Shown: positions 7,836 through 16,664, numbered from the stretch's first letter. The stretch: DNA of 64,000 bases from Desulfoglaeba alkanexedens ALDC (GCF_005377625.1 NZ_CP040098.1:1977501-2041500), one strand, 5' to 3'. Notes: a model not told the origin generated them from the sequence alone. Numbers and translations: made by a program.

Positions 7836-8060
7836 CTAGTCCAGCACAGATGCTGTAACACCCTCTATACCGGCGGATTTACCCCACGGCGCATCTCCGG
7901 GCTTGACGATTTGCACCGCCTCTCCCTTGAGCTCGTTCACGGCGATTACTTCGCCGCACTTTATACATTGGCGCATAGACAAAGGGTCGTCAATCCGAGC
8001 ATTGTAGAGATAACGGAATTTATTTGCTGGAGCCTCAAACCCACAAGCTGGACATTTCAT
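7836..8060 (-). CDS. assB: Alkylsuccinate synthase small subunit, BssB-like
   Basis: The 74-residue product begins MKCPACGFEAPANKFRYLYN and has a second pair RQCIKCGEVIAVNELKGE, a two-CxxC arrangement like BssB, which binds a [4Fe-4S] cluster and covers the active site of benzylsuccinate synthase. AGGAGA precedes the ATG. It follows the catalytic subunit gene after 165 bases containing a strong hairpin. The D-C-A-B order of this operon matches bssDCAB, which supports the assignment. Confidence 0.82.
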   Translation of the reverse strand: MKCPACGFEAPANKFRYLYNARIDDPLSMRQCIKCGEVIAVNELKGEAVQIVKPGDAPWGKSAGIEGVTASVLD

Positions 8061-8181
8061 AAAATTTCTCCTCTTCTTCGATGGCTTGCCCGCCTCATTC
8101 TCCTTGCGAGATATTCAAGCACCGGTCGTTCATAAACTCACACCAGCCGATGAGGCATGGACGCATCTTACGAATTTGAAT

Positions 8182-8214
8182 GCCCGATACGGCAGGTAAT
8201 CCGCCGTATCGGGC
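8182..8214 (-). other. Intercistronic hairpin between assA and assB
   Basis: GCCCGATACGGC pairs perfectly over 12 bp with its complement around a 9-base loop, 11 bases after the assA stop. No T run follows on the transcribed strand, so it is not a typical rho-independent terminator. It could protect the assA message from 3' exonucleases or mark a processing site, giving more AssA than the downstream proteins. Confidence 0.65.
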
Positions 8215-8225
8215 CAATCATCCCT

Positions 8226-10727
8226 TTACAGACCCTGAATGGTTCTCTGAATGATATTGTCCTGGGTCTTGCGGCTGATGTCCACAAAATGGGCGCTGTA
8301 GCCGGCAACCCGGACGATCACTTCCTGGTACTTTTCGGGGTCCTTCTGCGCCGCCCTAAGCGTGGCGTCATCGACCATGTTGAACTGTACGTGGTCCAGA
8401 CCGAGGTCCGCCCAGGTCCGCATGTAGGCCTTCCACAGCTGATAACCCTGCTCACCCTTGAGCTGGGTCGGGGAAAGGCGCTGATTGAGGAGGAAGGCAC
8501 GCCCGTGGCGCACATGGTCGAACTTGCCGCAGGATTTGAGCACTGCGGTAGGCCCCTTTTTGTCAAGCCCCGGACCGGGCGAGATCCCACCGTCATAGAG
8601 CGCGTCGCCGCGTTTGCGGCCGTTGGGAAGGGCCCCAACGATGTTGGCATAGTGGATATTCCCGCTTACGTTCTCAGGTAAAAGCGGCCATGGATTCCCA
8701 GTGGGATCTTTCAGCTCTTTCGAATGCCTGGCAACCTCTTCAAGGCAACGCACCATGATCTGGTCCACATAGTCGTCGTCATTTCCCCACTTGGGAGCAT
8801 TCCGCACGAAATCCAGGCGCATTTCTTCGTAACCGTCCCAGTTGGCCTGCAAAGCGTCGATCAATTGATCCATCGTGTATTTCTTCTCGTCGAAGACAAG
8901 CTTTTTTACGGCAGCAAGACTGTCGGCATTCTCGACCCAGGTAAACCCCGTAACCCAGCTGTTGCCGCGCTCACCTTCAGGGTTCACAATGTCAGTGCCC
9001 TGTTCCACCGATCGCTCGGAAATGGCTGAAAGAAACGGTCTTCCATAAAACTCCGGATCTTTTACCCGTCCGAGATTGACCGTTCTCACAAGCGTATTGG
9101 TGAGCCACTCCATCTGCTTCACCCAGGCTTCAAACAGCTCGTCGAAGCTTTTGAACTTCCTCGCATCTCCCGTCTTGGGACCCATTTGCATATTCACAAC
9201 GGGATCATAGCCGTTGAACAGAGCATACTCGATCATCTTGGCGCAATTCGCGGTCGCAGAGGCCATACGGAACGGCTGAAAACCATGCTTTGTCGTCGGA
9301 CACGGCGACATACACGCCTGGTGGACCCATGTTCTCGCTTCCTCCAGGGGATGCCCATGCCAATACATGGCATTTTGCACAAGGATCGGATCGTTACGCA
9401 TGGAAGGATAACCGAGCCCGTGCCGGATGCATTCGAAGCATTCGCGCATGATGTCGTCGGGGACCTTGGGATGCCAGCGAAAGGCGAACGTCGGGTTGGC
9501 CACCCGGACAAGCCTGGCGGCTTGTAGAAACGCTCTTGTCAAATCGTTGCACGCGTCGGTGCCGTCCGGCTTGACGCCGCCAATAGTCCACACCCATGTG
9601 CCGGTAATCCCTTGCAGTCCTTCCCTGGTCCAACGTGGAGCAAACCCTCCGAGTTCGTATGCCCGGATGAGGAATTCGCCCACCAGCTCCAGTGCCTGTT
9701 CATGGGTCAGGTTCTTCTCGATGTTGACATCCTTGTCGTAGAACGGCCCGTGATAGTAGTCCGGCCGGGCAGGCCACGCACCCTCGTATGCCTCGTACCG
9801 CGCGAGGATCTGGATGAAATGGTCCATTTGCAGCGATTCCTGCAGCGACCTCGGCGCCTTTGCGGGCACCCTTTCACAGGTTTCGGCTATGCCCAGCAAC
9901 TCCTCTTTGCGTTTGGGGTCGCTTTCGAAGTTCTCCGCGATAATGCGAGCCAGCCGGGCGTAACGGCGTGCCCAGTCGACGGCCGCTTCGAGGACGATCA
10001 GCATCGCCTCCCAGTTTTGGATTTTTTCGTAGTAGGGTAAAAGCTCAGGCCCAGGTGTTCCACGGACAATCTCTTGCGCCTCGTCCAACCTGGCTTCTAT
10101 TTCCTCCATGATATCTTCGAACCCGCGCTTTCCCGTCAAGATATATTCATAGTCTTTCCCGGAGTAGCCATAGGCCGAGGTGGGCACACCCCAACCAATC
10201 GCTCCACTCATGAACTTTACCGCGTCCTCGGGGTCAAGCAGCCTCGCAACCTGGTCGATAGCCGTGTTTCCCGCCCAGTAGTTGTTGAGATCAGCCATAA
10301 TCTTGAGCGATTCCTCTTCAGGTTCCGGAATAACGCCCTCTTCGTTGTACGCCTCTTCGTTCACCATGCTTGCGCCCTCAATAGGCCACATCCCCAACGT
10401 ATTGGGGGCACTCCCGACATAGCCTACAAGCTGAGCGTGATCGGTGATAAATATCGGTATATTCCGCCAGACATGGGCGAGCGCTTTGGCTTTGCGCATC
10501 ATAATGGGATCACGCTCGTTTTCCTTCCATGACTCGGTGAAAAGGATATTGCGCATAATCTCAATTTTTATGCCAGGAGCATACGCTCCACCTATGGCGC
10601 CCTTTTTCCAAACCGCCTTGCGCAGATAGTCCAGCCGCGGGCTGCGCAGCTTTTCGGCCACTTTCCACCATTGCTGGCTCTCTTTCAGTTGTTCGATGTC
10701 CTGTCTTGCTTCAGCTGCCTGTGCCAT
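8226..10727 (-). CDS. assA: Alkylsuccinate synthase catalytic (alpha) subunit, glycyl-radical enzyme
   Basis: The 833-residue protein has the C-terminal glycyl-radical motif RVAGYSAHFVD (Gly809) and the thiyl-radical region HQACMSPCPTT. Cys472 is the likely catalytic Cys because Arg487 follows 15 residues later, as I recall for Cys493/Arg508 of benzylsuccinate synthase. PKWGNDDD is also typical of the BssA/AssA/MasD group, and overall resemblance is closer to AssA/MasD than to PFL or glycerol dehydratases. It adds fumarate to the subterminal carbon of an n-alkane, giving (1-methylalkyl)succinate, in the cytoplasm. AGGAGG precedes the ATG. It follows assC by 27 bases. The glycyl radical would be installed by the upstream activase. 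Substrate chain length cannot be read. Confidence 0.95.
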   Translation of the reverse strand: MAQAAEARQDIEQLKESQQWWKVAEKLRSPRLDYLRKAVWKKGAIGGAYAPGIKIEIMRNILFTESWKENERDPIMMRKAKALAHVWRNIPIFITDHAQLVGYVGSAPNTLGMWPIEGASMVNEEAYNEEGVIPEPEEESLKIMADLNNYWAGNTAIDQVARLLDPEDAVKFMSGAIGWGVPTSAYGYSGKDYEYILTGKRGFEDIMEEIEARLDEAQEIVRGTPGPELLPYYEKIQNWEAMLIVLEAAVDWARRYARLARIIAENFESDPKRKEELLGIAETCERVPAKAPRSLQESLQMDHFIQILARYEAYEGAWPARPDYYHGPFYDKDVNIEKNLTHEQALELVGEFLIRAYELGGFAPRWTREGLQGITGTWVWTIGGVKPDGTDACNDLTRAFLQAARLVRVANPTFAFRWHPKVPDDIMRECFECIRHGLGYPSMRNDPILVQNAMYWHGHPLEEARTWVHQACMSPCPTTKHGFQPFRMASATANCAKMIEYALFNGYDPVVNMQMGPKTGDARKFKSFDELFEAWVKQMEWLTNTLVRTVNLGRVKDPEFYGRPFLSAISERSVEQGTDIVNPEGERGNSWVTGFTWVENADSLAAVKKLVFDEKKYTMDQLIDALQANWDGYEEMRLDFVRNAPKWGNDDDYVDQIMVRCLEEVARHSKELKDPTGNPWPLLPENVSGNIHYANIVGALPNGRKRGDALYDGGISPGPGLDKKGPTAVLKSCGKFDHVRHGRAFLLNQRLSPTQLKGEQGYQLWKAYMRTWADLGLDHVQFNMVDDATLRAAQKDPEKYQEVIVRVAGYSAHFVDISRKTQDNIIQRTIQGL

Positions 10728-10754
10728 TGTAATTCCTCCTTAGTAGAATATCGA

Positions 10755-10919
10755 TTACCTCTTTGCAAATTGGCTGCACTTCGAGGCGTCCTGGTCAGCC
10801 GCCACAGGCTTGGCCCTGTAGTATGCCTGCCTGGGATCCACTACCCGCTGAACACAGTCGCCCATCGATTCATCATCTTCCTGAGGAAAATAATTCTTGC
10901 ATTCTTTACATGTAGGCAT
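10755..10919 (-). CDS. assC: Alkylsuccinate synthase small subunit, BssC-like
   Basis: This 54-residue protein starts at the ATG at 10919 with AGGAGG and suitable spacing; a longer frame to 10994 lacks a site. MPTCKECKNYFPQEDDESMG and the later GDC, ASKCSQFAKR give the four-Cys pattern of the gamma subunit of benzylsuccinate synthase, a small [4Fe-4S] protein that stabilises the alpha subunit. It immediately precedes assA, as bssC precedes bssA. Confidence 0.85.
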   Translation of the reverse strand: MPTCKECKNYFPQEDDESMGDCVQRVVDPRQAYYRAKPVAADQDASKCSQFAKR

Positions 10920-11168
10920 TTGATTCCTCCTTTCTTTTTCTCCTCCAGCTCCATCCACATACCCATTGCCCAGGTTTATCCAAATAGATTGCACCGGCTT
11001 CCCCCCATCGGCACCGCGAGAGCAGCCTCAGGAATCGTCAGTACAGAACCAGGCGGTCAGCCATCGTTCTCTACCGGAACCATGTGGGGCCTCCATTCCT
11101 AACGTTTGCTCACCTCCTTTCCTTCACGTTCGTCAACGCGTTCGTCAATCGCCATACGCCGGGGTTCA
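10920..11168 (-). other. Spacer between activase and assC genes
   Basis: No gene of convincing size is visible in these 249 bases. Two Shine-Dalgarno-like stretches (near 11110-11125 and 11090) precede only very short frames of 4 and 8 codons. The spacer may hold an internal promoter or processing site for higher expression of the synthase subunits; I see no clear consensus. Confidence 0.4.
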
Positions 11169-12143
11169 TCACCCCGATGCCGTTGCCTGTGCCTGAAAAC
11201 CCGACCCACCAATCGTCGCATTCAGTCCCGCCGACAGGTACAGCTCCAACAACGGCTCCACCTCATCCGGGTGAACACTTTCCGTCTCCCCAAAGGACCA
11301 GGGTCGTCCAAGCCAGCGGTATTTGTCCTGGCACCAGTTGTGAAAAGGCAGCAAGTCGATACGTTCCAACGATCCGGGAAGACTTCGAAGAAAAGCAACC
11401 ACACGGCGGTGGTAATCAATCGAATCGGTGCAGCCGGGCAACACCACAATTCTCAGCCAGATCCTGCAGCCCTTTGCCGTAAGCCTCTGCAAATTGTGAA
11501 GAATGAGCTGGTTCGGTACGCCTGTCAGGCGCTCATGTTCATCCGAGTCGAGATGTTTCAGGTCGTACAGAATGATGTCGGCTCGCTCGGCGACGGGCTC
11601 CAATATCTCCCAGGGCGAATGCCCCGAAGTATCAAGGCAGATATGAAGGTTTCGCGCCTTGAGCGCATCCATCAGCTTTCGAATGAATTCGCCAAACACC
11701 AGAGGCTCCCCGCCACTGATAGTCACCCCCCCTCCGGAATTGTCATAGAAAGGCCGATCCCGCTCGAGCTCTTCGACGATTTCTTCCATGGACATGGGCT
11801 TGCCGACCTGCTCGAGCGCACCGTAGCTGCACGCCTCCACGCATTTCATGCATTTATCACATTTTGCCTTGTCGATCTTATAGTAGGTCGAGTCCTCACG
11901 CTGCGCTTCTTCCGGGGGAATCGGAGGGAAAACCGCCTGGTTGGGACAGACATCGAAACAGTGTCCGCATTGAACGCATAACCTACTTTTCCAGTAAATC
12001 TCGGGGGAAAACGACTGGGTTTCAGGGTTATGGCACCATTGACACCGCAAAGGACATCCCTTAAAAAACACGATCGTCCGAAACCCGGGTCCGTCGTTTA
12101 CGGAAAATCGCTGAATCTGCGTAACGAGTGGTCGGTTTTCCAC
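11169..12143 (-). CDS. assD: Glycyl-radical-enzyme activase of the alkylsuccinate synthase (radical SAM)
   Basis: The 324-residue protein has the radical-SAM Cys triad CPLRCQWC (Cys30, 34, 37), two ferredoxin-type motifs (CVQCGHCFDVCP at 56-66; CDKCMKCVEAC at 95-105) inserted as in BssD and other activases, and GGGVTISGGEPL for SAM binding. It abstracts a hydrogen from Gly809 of AssA with the 5'-deoxyadenosyl radical. Translation starts at GTG 12143 with AGGAGG seven bases upstream. It is the first gene of the D-C-A-B operon, and a sigma-54-type element lies about 190 bases upstream. Confidence 0.93.
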   Translation of the reverse strand: MENRPLVTQIQRFSVNDGPGFRTIVFFKGCPLRCQWCHNPETQSFSPEIYWKSRLCVQCGHCFDVCPNQAVFPPIPPEEAQREDSTYYKIDKAKCDKCMKCVEACSYGALEQVGKPMSMEEIVEELERDRPFYDNSGGGVTISGGEPLVFGEFIRKLMDALKARNLHICLDTSGHSPWEILEPVAERADIILYDLKHLDSDEHERLTGVPNQLILHNLQRLTAKGCRIWLRIVVLPGCTDSIDYHRRVVAFLRSLPGSLERIDLLPFHNWCQDKYRWLGRPWSFGETESVHPDEVEPLLELYLSAGLNATIGGSGFQAQATASG

Positions 12144-12332
12144 TTAAACACCTCCTCAAGAATGCTGTGAACTCAAGGATCCGACAACCCTCACAAGTAC
12201 AAGGCCGCCCGCCGTGCCTCGCGGCGAAAACTTCCATAGGGAGCGCCTCATACCACCGTGTGTTAAATTTCATTGTATCGTTTCAAGATCAGCCTTATGG
12301 CTAAACGCTTGCCACACTGTCTATTGGTCTTT

Positions 12333-12349
12333 TGCAAGGGGAATGCCAG
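12333..12349 (-). promoter_or_regulatory. Sigma-54-type promoter upstream of the alkylsuccinate synthase operon
   Basis: On the minus strand CTGGCATTCCCCTTGCA matches the -24/-12 consensus (YTGGCAC-N5-TTGCW) with exact GG-N10-GC spacing. The predicted start, around 12321, leaves a leader of about 180 bases before assD. Sigma-54 promoters need an enhancer-binding protein; none is encoded inside the island. One NtrC-type activator is at 45427-46845, but no link is shown. Confidence 0.65.
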
Positions 12350-12619
12350 TCACTTGTCCTGGCAAGGCATTAAGAAATGAAGTCAGTCGTAAACCGCATC
12401 GGTGAAGGCATTTGGAAGGCTGTTTGGATGAATTCCTGGAAAAGGGCAGGCCCGTGCCCGTCCGGCAGCGGGCAACCCGGACCCCGAGTGTCGGCCAGTA
12501 TGGCCGATCATTGCGGCCATCCTGGCCGAATGTTGACCGGCATGGTGATTGCGTGGCGCATACGCGTTTCTCCGAGCCATCGAGGGTCCGCATTGGAGCT
12601 CACCGCCCTGAAACGATGT

Positions 12620-12817
12620 GGAGACCTTAAGCAAAAAGGTTAACGAAGGTCAAAAAATCCCCCCCTCCCTTGATGGGAGAGGGTTGAGGTGAGGGTGAGA
12701 AAATTAACGTATGTCAATCAGTTACATTCCCCTCCCCTTAATCCCCTCCCACAAGGGGAGGGGAAATAGAATTTGGCATCAAGTATTAGGTCAATTATTT
12801 TCTACGCTACCAAGAAA
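12620..12817 (+). repeat. 198-bp interspersed repeat, copy 1
   Basis: This segment recurs at 27827-28024 with the same length and only scattered mismatches, in the same orientation. It contains an internal stem (CCCCTCCCC ... GGGGAGGGG) and a TTAACGTATGTCAATCAG stretch. Shorter parts occur inverted at 51472-51592 and 45260-45304. It looks like a non-autonomous mobile repeat; no coding capacity is evident. Confidence 0.85.
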
Positions 12818-13319
12818 TTGGGGTGGGAATTGGACACTCGAATGAGGCTGAAGCCCAGATCGCCAAAATGACCCAGCAAAATGCCGCTGCCGCCGAGCAG
12901 TTGGCCTCGTCAGCCGGCGAATTGAACGGTCTCGGAAAGGCTGTCGAGAGATCTGCACAGAAGCTCATGGACTTGATGCAGGCAACGGCGGAAGTGGTTG
13001 CCGGTCAGGCGTTCGTTGACGCTTTCGCTCTTCCGCGCCACGTGCTGCCACGAGCCGAAGGGCTTTTCCCGGATGCTGGTGCCTCAAGCACATCCATGCC
13101 TGCGGGAGGACAGTTTTGAGCATGGGTCGCCTCCAGCTCTCTTGGGTCTTGCTGGAGGAATAACCCTTCGCTCATCTGGGAGGACATTTTATTCCGGCGT
13201 TTACCTGACGTTTAATTCCGATGGTGACAGCGGAGTCACTCATGTCGTTATGCCGCCGCTTCCTGAACTCGGAGCGTCACCCTGGATGTCGTTGTAAAAG
13301 ATCTGCACCCGCCTAAAAT
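12818..13319. pseudogene. Degraded region with methyl-accepting chemotaxis protein fragment
   Basis: Directly after the repeat, the + frame at 12823-12990 encodes IAKMTQQNAAAAEQLA and a following helical stretch, which matches the end of the signalling domain of methyl-accepting chemotaxis proteins. No start region or rest of the gene is present, so it is a stranded remnant. From about 13000 to 13319 the frames are unconvincing; 13281-13315 matches a short repeat also found at 14762-14795 and, inverted, near 46972-47003. Confidence 0.55.
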
Positions 13320-14534
13320 TTAGGGACCAATAATTCCACGAGCAGTCTGGCAAAGTACTGTTTTAAGTCCGACCTCCCGCAAGGCATTGCCCACTGCCTC
13401 CATTTCTTTATCCGAGGGAGGGGTAATTCGGCTCCTGAATTCAGGGCTGTAGTTCAGAACATTTACCTGAATTGAGGGATCAATCTGGCCAAGTCTTTCG
13501 CCTATCCGGCTAACTTCAACGATCGAGTTCAACTCCTTATTGTAAGGAATGCCCACACCCAAAAATACTTTTCCAGAATATTTATGGATTATATAGCTCA
13601 CTGCCTCCCAGGCAATCTCCTTGTATTTATTGGCTTGCTCTTGATCCGTCAAGCCGGTTATTCTCATGAATGTGCTTATTTCTAAAGCCTTCAGGTCTAT
13701 TCCTATATCCGTCATCCCTGCCTCCACCAACTCGTCTATGTAATCGTGGGTGAGGAGCGAACCGTTGGTGTCCACATGGAAGTGAGCCTCCGGGTCTGGG
13801 TTAAGTACCTTGAGTTCGCGAATAAATTGAACCAGCCAGGGTCGGTTCAAGGTACACTCGCCTCCAGAGATTGTCATCCGGTTTAGCTTGAGATTTTTCC
13901 TTTCCTGGGTCAGTTTCCTTGCTGCCTCTTGAGGGGTCAGCGGGTCACCTTTTCCCCTGTAGGCAATAAGCCAGTTCTGGCATTGTGGACACCTGAAATT
14001 GCATCCGGCGGTGAAGCAGACTACCTCAATGAAAGAGCTTTTACCTTTTATTTGCCAGGGTGTTCCCACCCCGCCAGCAGGGTGGCCATTAAAGCCCATC
14101 ACGAGCCTTTTTGGGATGTAACCCTCGGGAAGCCTAGTTCTGATTCTCATCCCCTCTGCTACCTCGGTGCGGCAAGCCAATCTTACCTCGCTATCAACCT
14201 CTACAGCACAACTCCCGCAACCGCCAACCATACAAGGAGCAAAAAGCCCTGGTTCTCCGGGAATACTGCTAACCGGGTATCCAAGTCCTGCTAAAGCTTC
14301 TTTTACGGTTATCCGAGCCGGTACGCCGGCTAACCTGCCATCCACCTCAATAGTTACCTCACTTTCCCTTCTTTGCTCCACCAATTCCAGAGCCTGGTTG
14401 GGACAGGCCAAAACACAGGCGCCACAACCAAGACAGATTCCCTTATCTGCTCCAGGACAGGCTACTATTTCAATACAGGCGCCACACTGGACACATTTTT
14501 CCGGGTGATGAATCGCTATGTAAGACACGACCAT
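13320..14534 (-). CDS. Radical-SAM protein with N-terminal 2[4Fe-4S] and [2Fe-2S] ferredoxin modules
   Basis: The 404-residue protein starts with two ferredoxin motifs (Cys14-17-20-26 and 34-37-40-44), then a plant-type [2Fe-2S]-like pattern (CMVGGCGSC with Cys101, 106, 109 and Cys121 in RLACRT), then a PflA-like radical-SAM domain (CNFRCPQC, Cys178, 182, 185; TISGGECTLNRPW). It probably transfers electrons internally to its SAM cluster. No substrate can be read; it may activate a glycyl-radical enzyme or modify a protein. The gene is more A+T-rich than the surroundings, which suggests separate acquisition. It is the last gene of the FadL-to-radical-SAM block. Confidence 0.8.
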   Translation of the reverse strand: MVVSYIAIHHPEKCVQCGACIEIVACPGADKGICLGCGACVLACPNQALELVEQRRESEVTIEVDGRLAGVPARITVKEALAGLGYPVSSIPGEPGLFAPCMVGGCGSCAVEVDSEVRLACRTEVAEGMRIRTRLPEGYIPKRLVMGFNGHPAGGVGTPWQIKGKSSFIEVVCFTAGCNFRCPQCQNWLIAYRGKGDPLTPQEAARKLTQERKNLKLNRMTISGGECTLNRPWLVQFIRELKVLNPDPEAHFHVDTNGSLLTHDYIDELVEAGMTDIGIDLKALEISTFMRITGLTDQEQANKYKEIAWEAVSYIIHKYSGKVFLGVGIPYNKELNSIVEVSRIGERLGQIDPSIQVNVLNYSPEFRSRITPPSDKEMEAVGNALREVGLKTVLCQTARGIIGP

Positions 14535-15157
14535 TTCTTACATCCCAATCTCAATATTTTTCATTGGTACTCTAAAAAGCTCATTCTATCTGCCATGTTT
14601 AAAATTGCTTCTTGTTCCCAAGCTCCAGCTTGGGAACACAACTGTGCAGAAGCTCCAGCTTCGGTGAGGCTCTTCCCAAGCCAGAGCTTGGGAACGAGGG
14701 GAAACGGAGCTGATGCGCTTGCTGCTTCAAGGCCATCTGGATCTACCTCAGAGGGTCCACCCTGGATGTCGTTCTAAAAGATCCGTACCCTTAGATGATC
14801 TCCATTTCAGGTCCGGTGAGGATTGTTTTACGGGCAACTAAAATATGCCTTCTTATTTACTTCTACCAGATTAAGCTCTACTTGCCCAATCCCATCAAGG
14901 AGCTAAATTGATGACAACTTTACTCTGGCCCGGTAGTCAACGAGCACCGCCATGTTCAGGGTAATCAAAGCGTGACCCTATGGCGGAGCAATTATGCACT
15001 TTAAGCGCTGGCGCGAAGGCAACATGCCTGACCAATGCTGAAAAGGGATCTGTCATAAACTTTCACGCCGCCGGGCCCGGCATCGTCATGAGGGACGGCA
15101 TGCTAGAATGACTGTCGTCAAAACGCCGAACACTCTTGACTATCTCTTTTATTCGAG
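14535..15157. repeat. Intergenic region with palindromic repeat
   Basis: At 14614-14637 lies a near-perfect palindrome (GTTCCCAAGCT / AGCTTGGGAAC, two central bases unpaired), followed by a degenerate partner ending near 14697. The stretch 14698-14795 is an inverted relative of 46970-47066. Copies of the palindrome recur at 45168, 47060, 47238, 51412 and 51665. No gene is supported between 14796 and 15157. Confidence 0.7.
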
Positions 15158-16486
15158 CTAATGGGTCAGAGTCATAATTTCGCTTATATCGCCGATTTTT
15201 TCCAATGATCTAATCTTTTCAATCAGCAACTCAGCCTTTTGTTTCGTAATAGCCATCTGGGCACAGTTTCTAAATTTGCTTTCCAGTTCTTCACTGGTCA
15301 AAGGATTTTGAGGGTGTCCTTTTTGCTTTCTTTTAAAGCCTTTATATTCTGTACCGTCTTTCATTCTGACAACAACCCTGGCGCCGAATCCGAGTTCCGG
15401 CACTAAGTGTGCGTCTATCTTTTTTCTTAAATCAACCACCCTCTGATTATGCAGTTTTTCATCAACGAATTTATCCAACCCGACGTTATCTTCGATTAAT
15501 GCAAGAGATGCCAAAAACCATAGGCTGAACTTGATTTCCCTGCCGATCTTGGGGGCCTTGTTCCCGGCAGCCGTAAAGGCGACGGGGCCGGTTTCAATCC
15601 TCACCTCTTCTATGTTTTCAATATCTGGATGATGTTTGTCCCTGATCTCCTCCAGGAGACCTAAAGCGCCGTGCACTCAAGCACAGGTGGCGTAAGGTTT
15701 AAAGCAGATATCCATAATATGGTATTTTGAGCCCAGGCCATCAAGAATTATTCCTTCATTTGGCTTTTCGGTAAGAACAGAAAAAAGCCCGAGGTCCCCC
15801 TCTATTATCTCCTTGGAGCTTGTGAAACCTTTTTCAGCCAACAGGGCGGATATAGCTCCGTCCATCGCGCTCTTGCCTGCATGAAACGGCTTCGTCATGG
15901 TCCCAAACACCTGCCTGACGCCACTTGCCTGGGTTCCGCATATTCCAAAGGCATTAATAATCTTGTCCAGGTCCAAGCCCAAGAGTTTGGACATTCCAGC
16001 TGTAGAGCTAAACCTGCCGGTAGTTGCTGTACTGTGCCAACCCAATTCGTAATGGTATTTTCCCAGGCCCAACCCCAGCCTGATACATACTTCATTACCT
16101 ACGACTACAGCTGTGAGCAAATCCCGCCCGCTTAATTTTTTATTTTCGGCAAGGGCCAAAATAGCCGGCAGACATGTTGCTGTCGCGTGGATAACTGTTT
16201 CTTCATGATAATCATCATAATCCAAGACATGAGAAATAATTCCATTGGCAAGAGCGGCATTGGGGATGTCTATCTTTAAATCCGATCCAAATAAACTTAC
16301 CTCGGGTTTTCCACCATAATTCTTCATATATTCAAGGACTACATTAAAGGTTTCTTCCGTTGTTCCTCCCAGGCCGCATCCAATACAATCTAAAATACAA
16401 AGTTTGGTTTTTTCAATCACTTCTGCGGGAATGTCCTTAAATTGCGTTTCATAAACAAACCGGGCCAAACTTTTAGTGATTTCCAT
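15158..16486 (-). CDS. MmgE/PrpD family protein interrupted by an in-frame TGA
   Basis: From ATG 16486 the frame gives 269 residues of an MmgE/PrpD protein (CILDCIGCGLGGTTEETF, SHVLDYDDYHEETVIHATATCLPAILALAE), stops at TGA 15679-15677 and continues in the same frame for 172 residues to 15158. The two halves together make 442 residues, the normal family length and close to the intact paralogue at 20481-21821 (446). The TGA falls in KPYATCA-[TGA]-VHGAL, two residues before the conserved His; family members have a variable residue there. A 7-bp hairpin with loop TGGA starts 15 bases after the TGA. Selenocysteine, a nonsense mutation (for example from TGG) and sequencing error all remain possible. 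The family includes 2-methylcitrate dehydratase and cis-aconitate decarboxylase. Confidence 0.7.
15644..15661 (-). promoter_or_regulatory. Candidate SECIS-like hairpin in the interrupted MmgE/PrpD gene
   Basis: GGTCTCC pairs with GGAGATC (seven pairs, one G-T) around loop TGGA. The loop begins 23 bases after the TGA and has G as its second base, both within the range described for bacterial SECIS elements. The same bases encode a Leu-Glu-Glu-rich helix, so chance pairing cannot be excluded. Confidence 0.35.
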
Positions 16487-16559
16487 ATTATTTCACCCCT
16501 TCCATTATCCAAGCACTTCTGATTTTTACAAAGCTTTAACATTGTTTACTGCATCATAA

Positions 16560-16664
16560 TCATGAATTGTATCTGCCAGGCCGCAGGTAAAACGGACAAG
16601 CGGGATTGAAGAAGTAAGGGTCAACCTCGCGGACCTTGAACTGCTTCTTGAACTTGATCGTCAT
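16560..16664 (-). CDS. Possible 34-residue peptide overlapping the radical-SAM/SPASM gene
   Basis: An ATG at 16664 with GGAG seven bases upstream opens a 34-codon frame that overlaps the last 44 bases of the radical-SAM/SPASM gene in another frame and ends at 16560. The N-terminal half is basic (MTIKFKKQFKVRE) and the C-terminal half is aromatic and Pro-rich with one Cys (DPYFFNPACPFYLRPGRYNS). SPASM-type enzymes often modify a small peptide encoded next to them, so it is a candidate substrate. A chance frame is quite possible; I know no family match. Confidence 0.35.
   Translation of the reverse strand: MTIKFKKQFKVREVDPYFFNPACPFYLRPGRYNS

Noticed and set aside
10755-10994. Longer 79-codon version of assC
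   Set aside because: The upstream start has no ribosome-binding site and adds a non-conserved-looking stretch; ATG 10919 has AGGAGG.
12383-12634. Overlapping frames on both strands upstream of assD
   Set aside because: No ribosome-binding sites or motifs; they overlap the sigma-54 element and the repeat.
13005-13297. Frames after the chemotaxis fragment
   Set aside because: Low-quality frames on both strands without motifs; region looks degraded.
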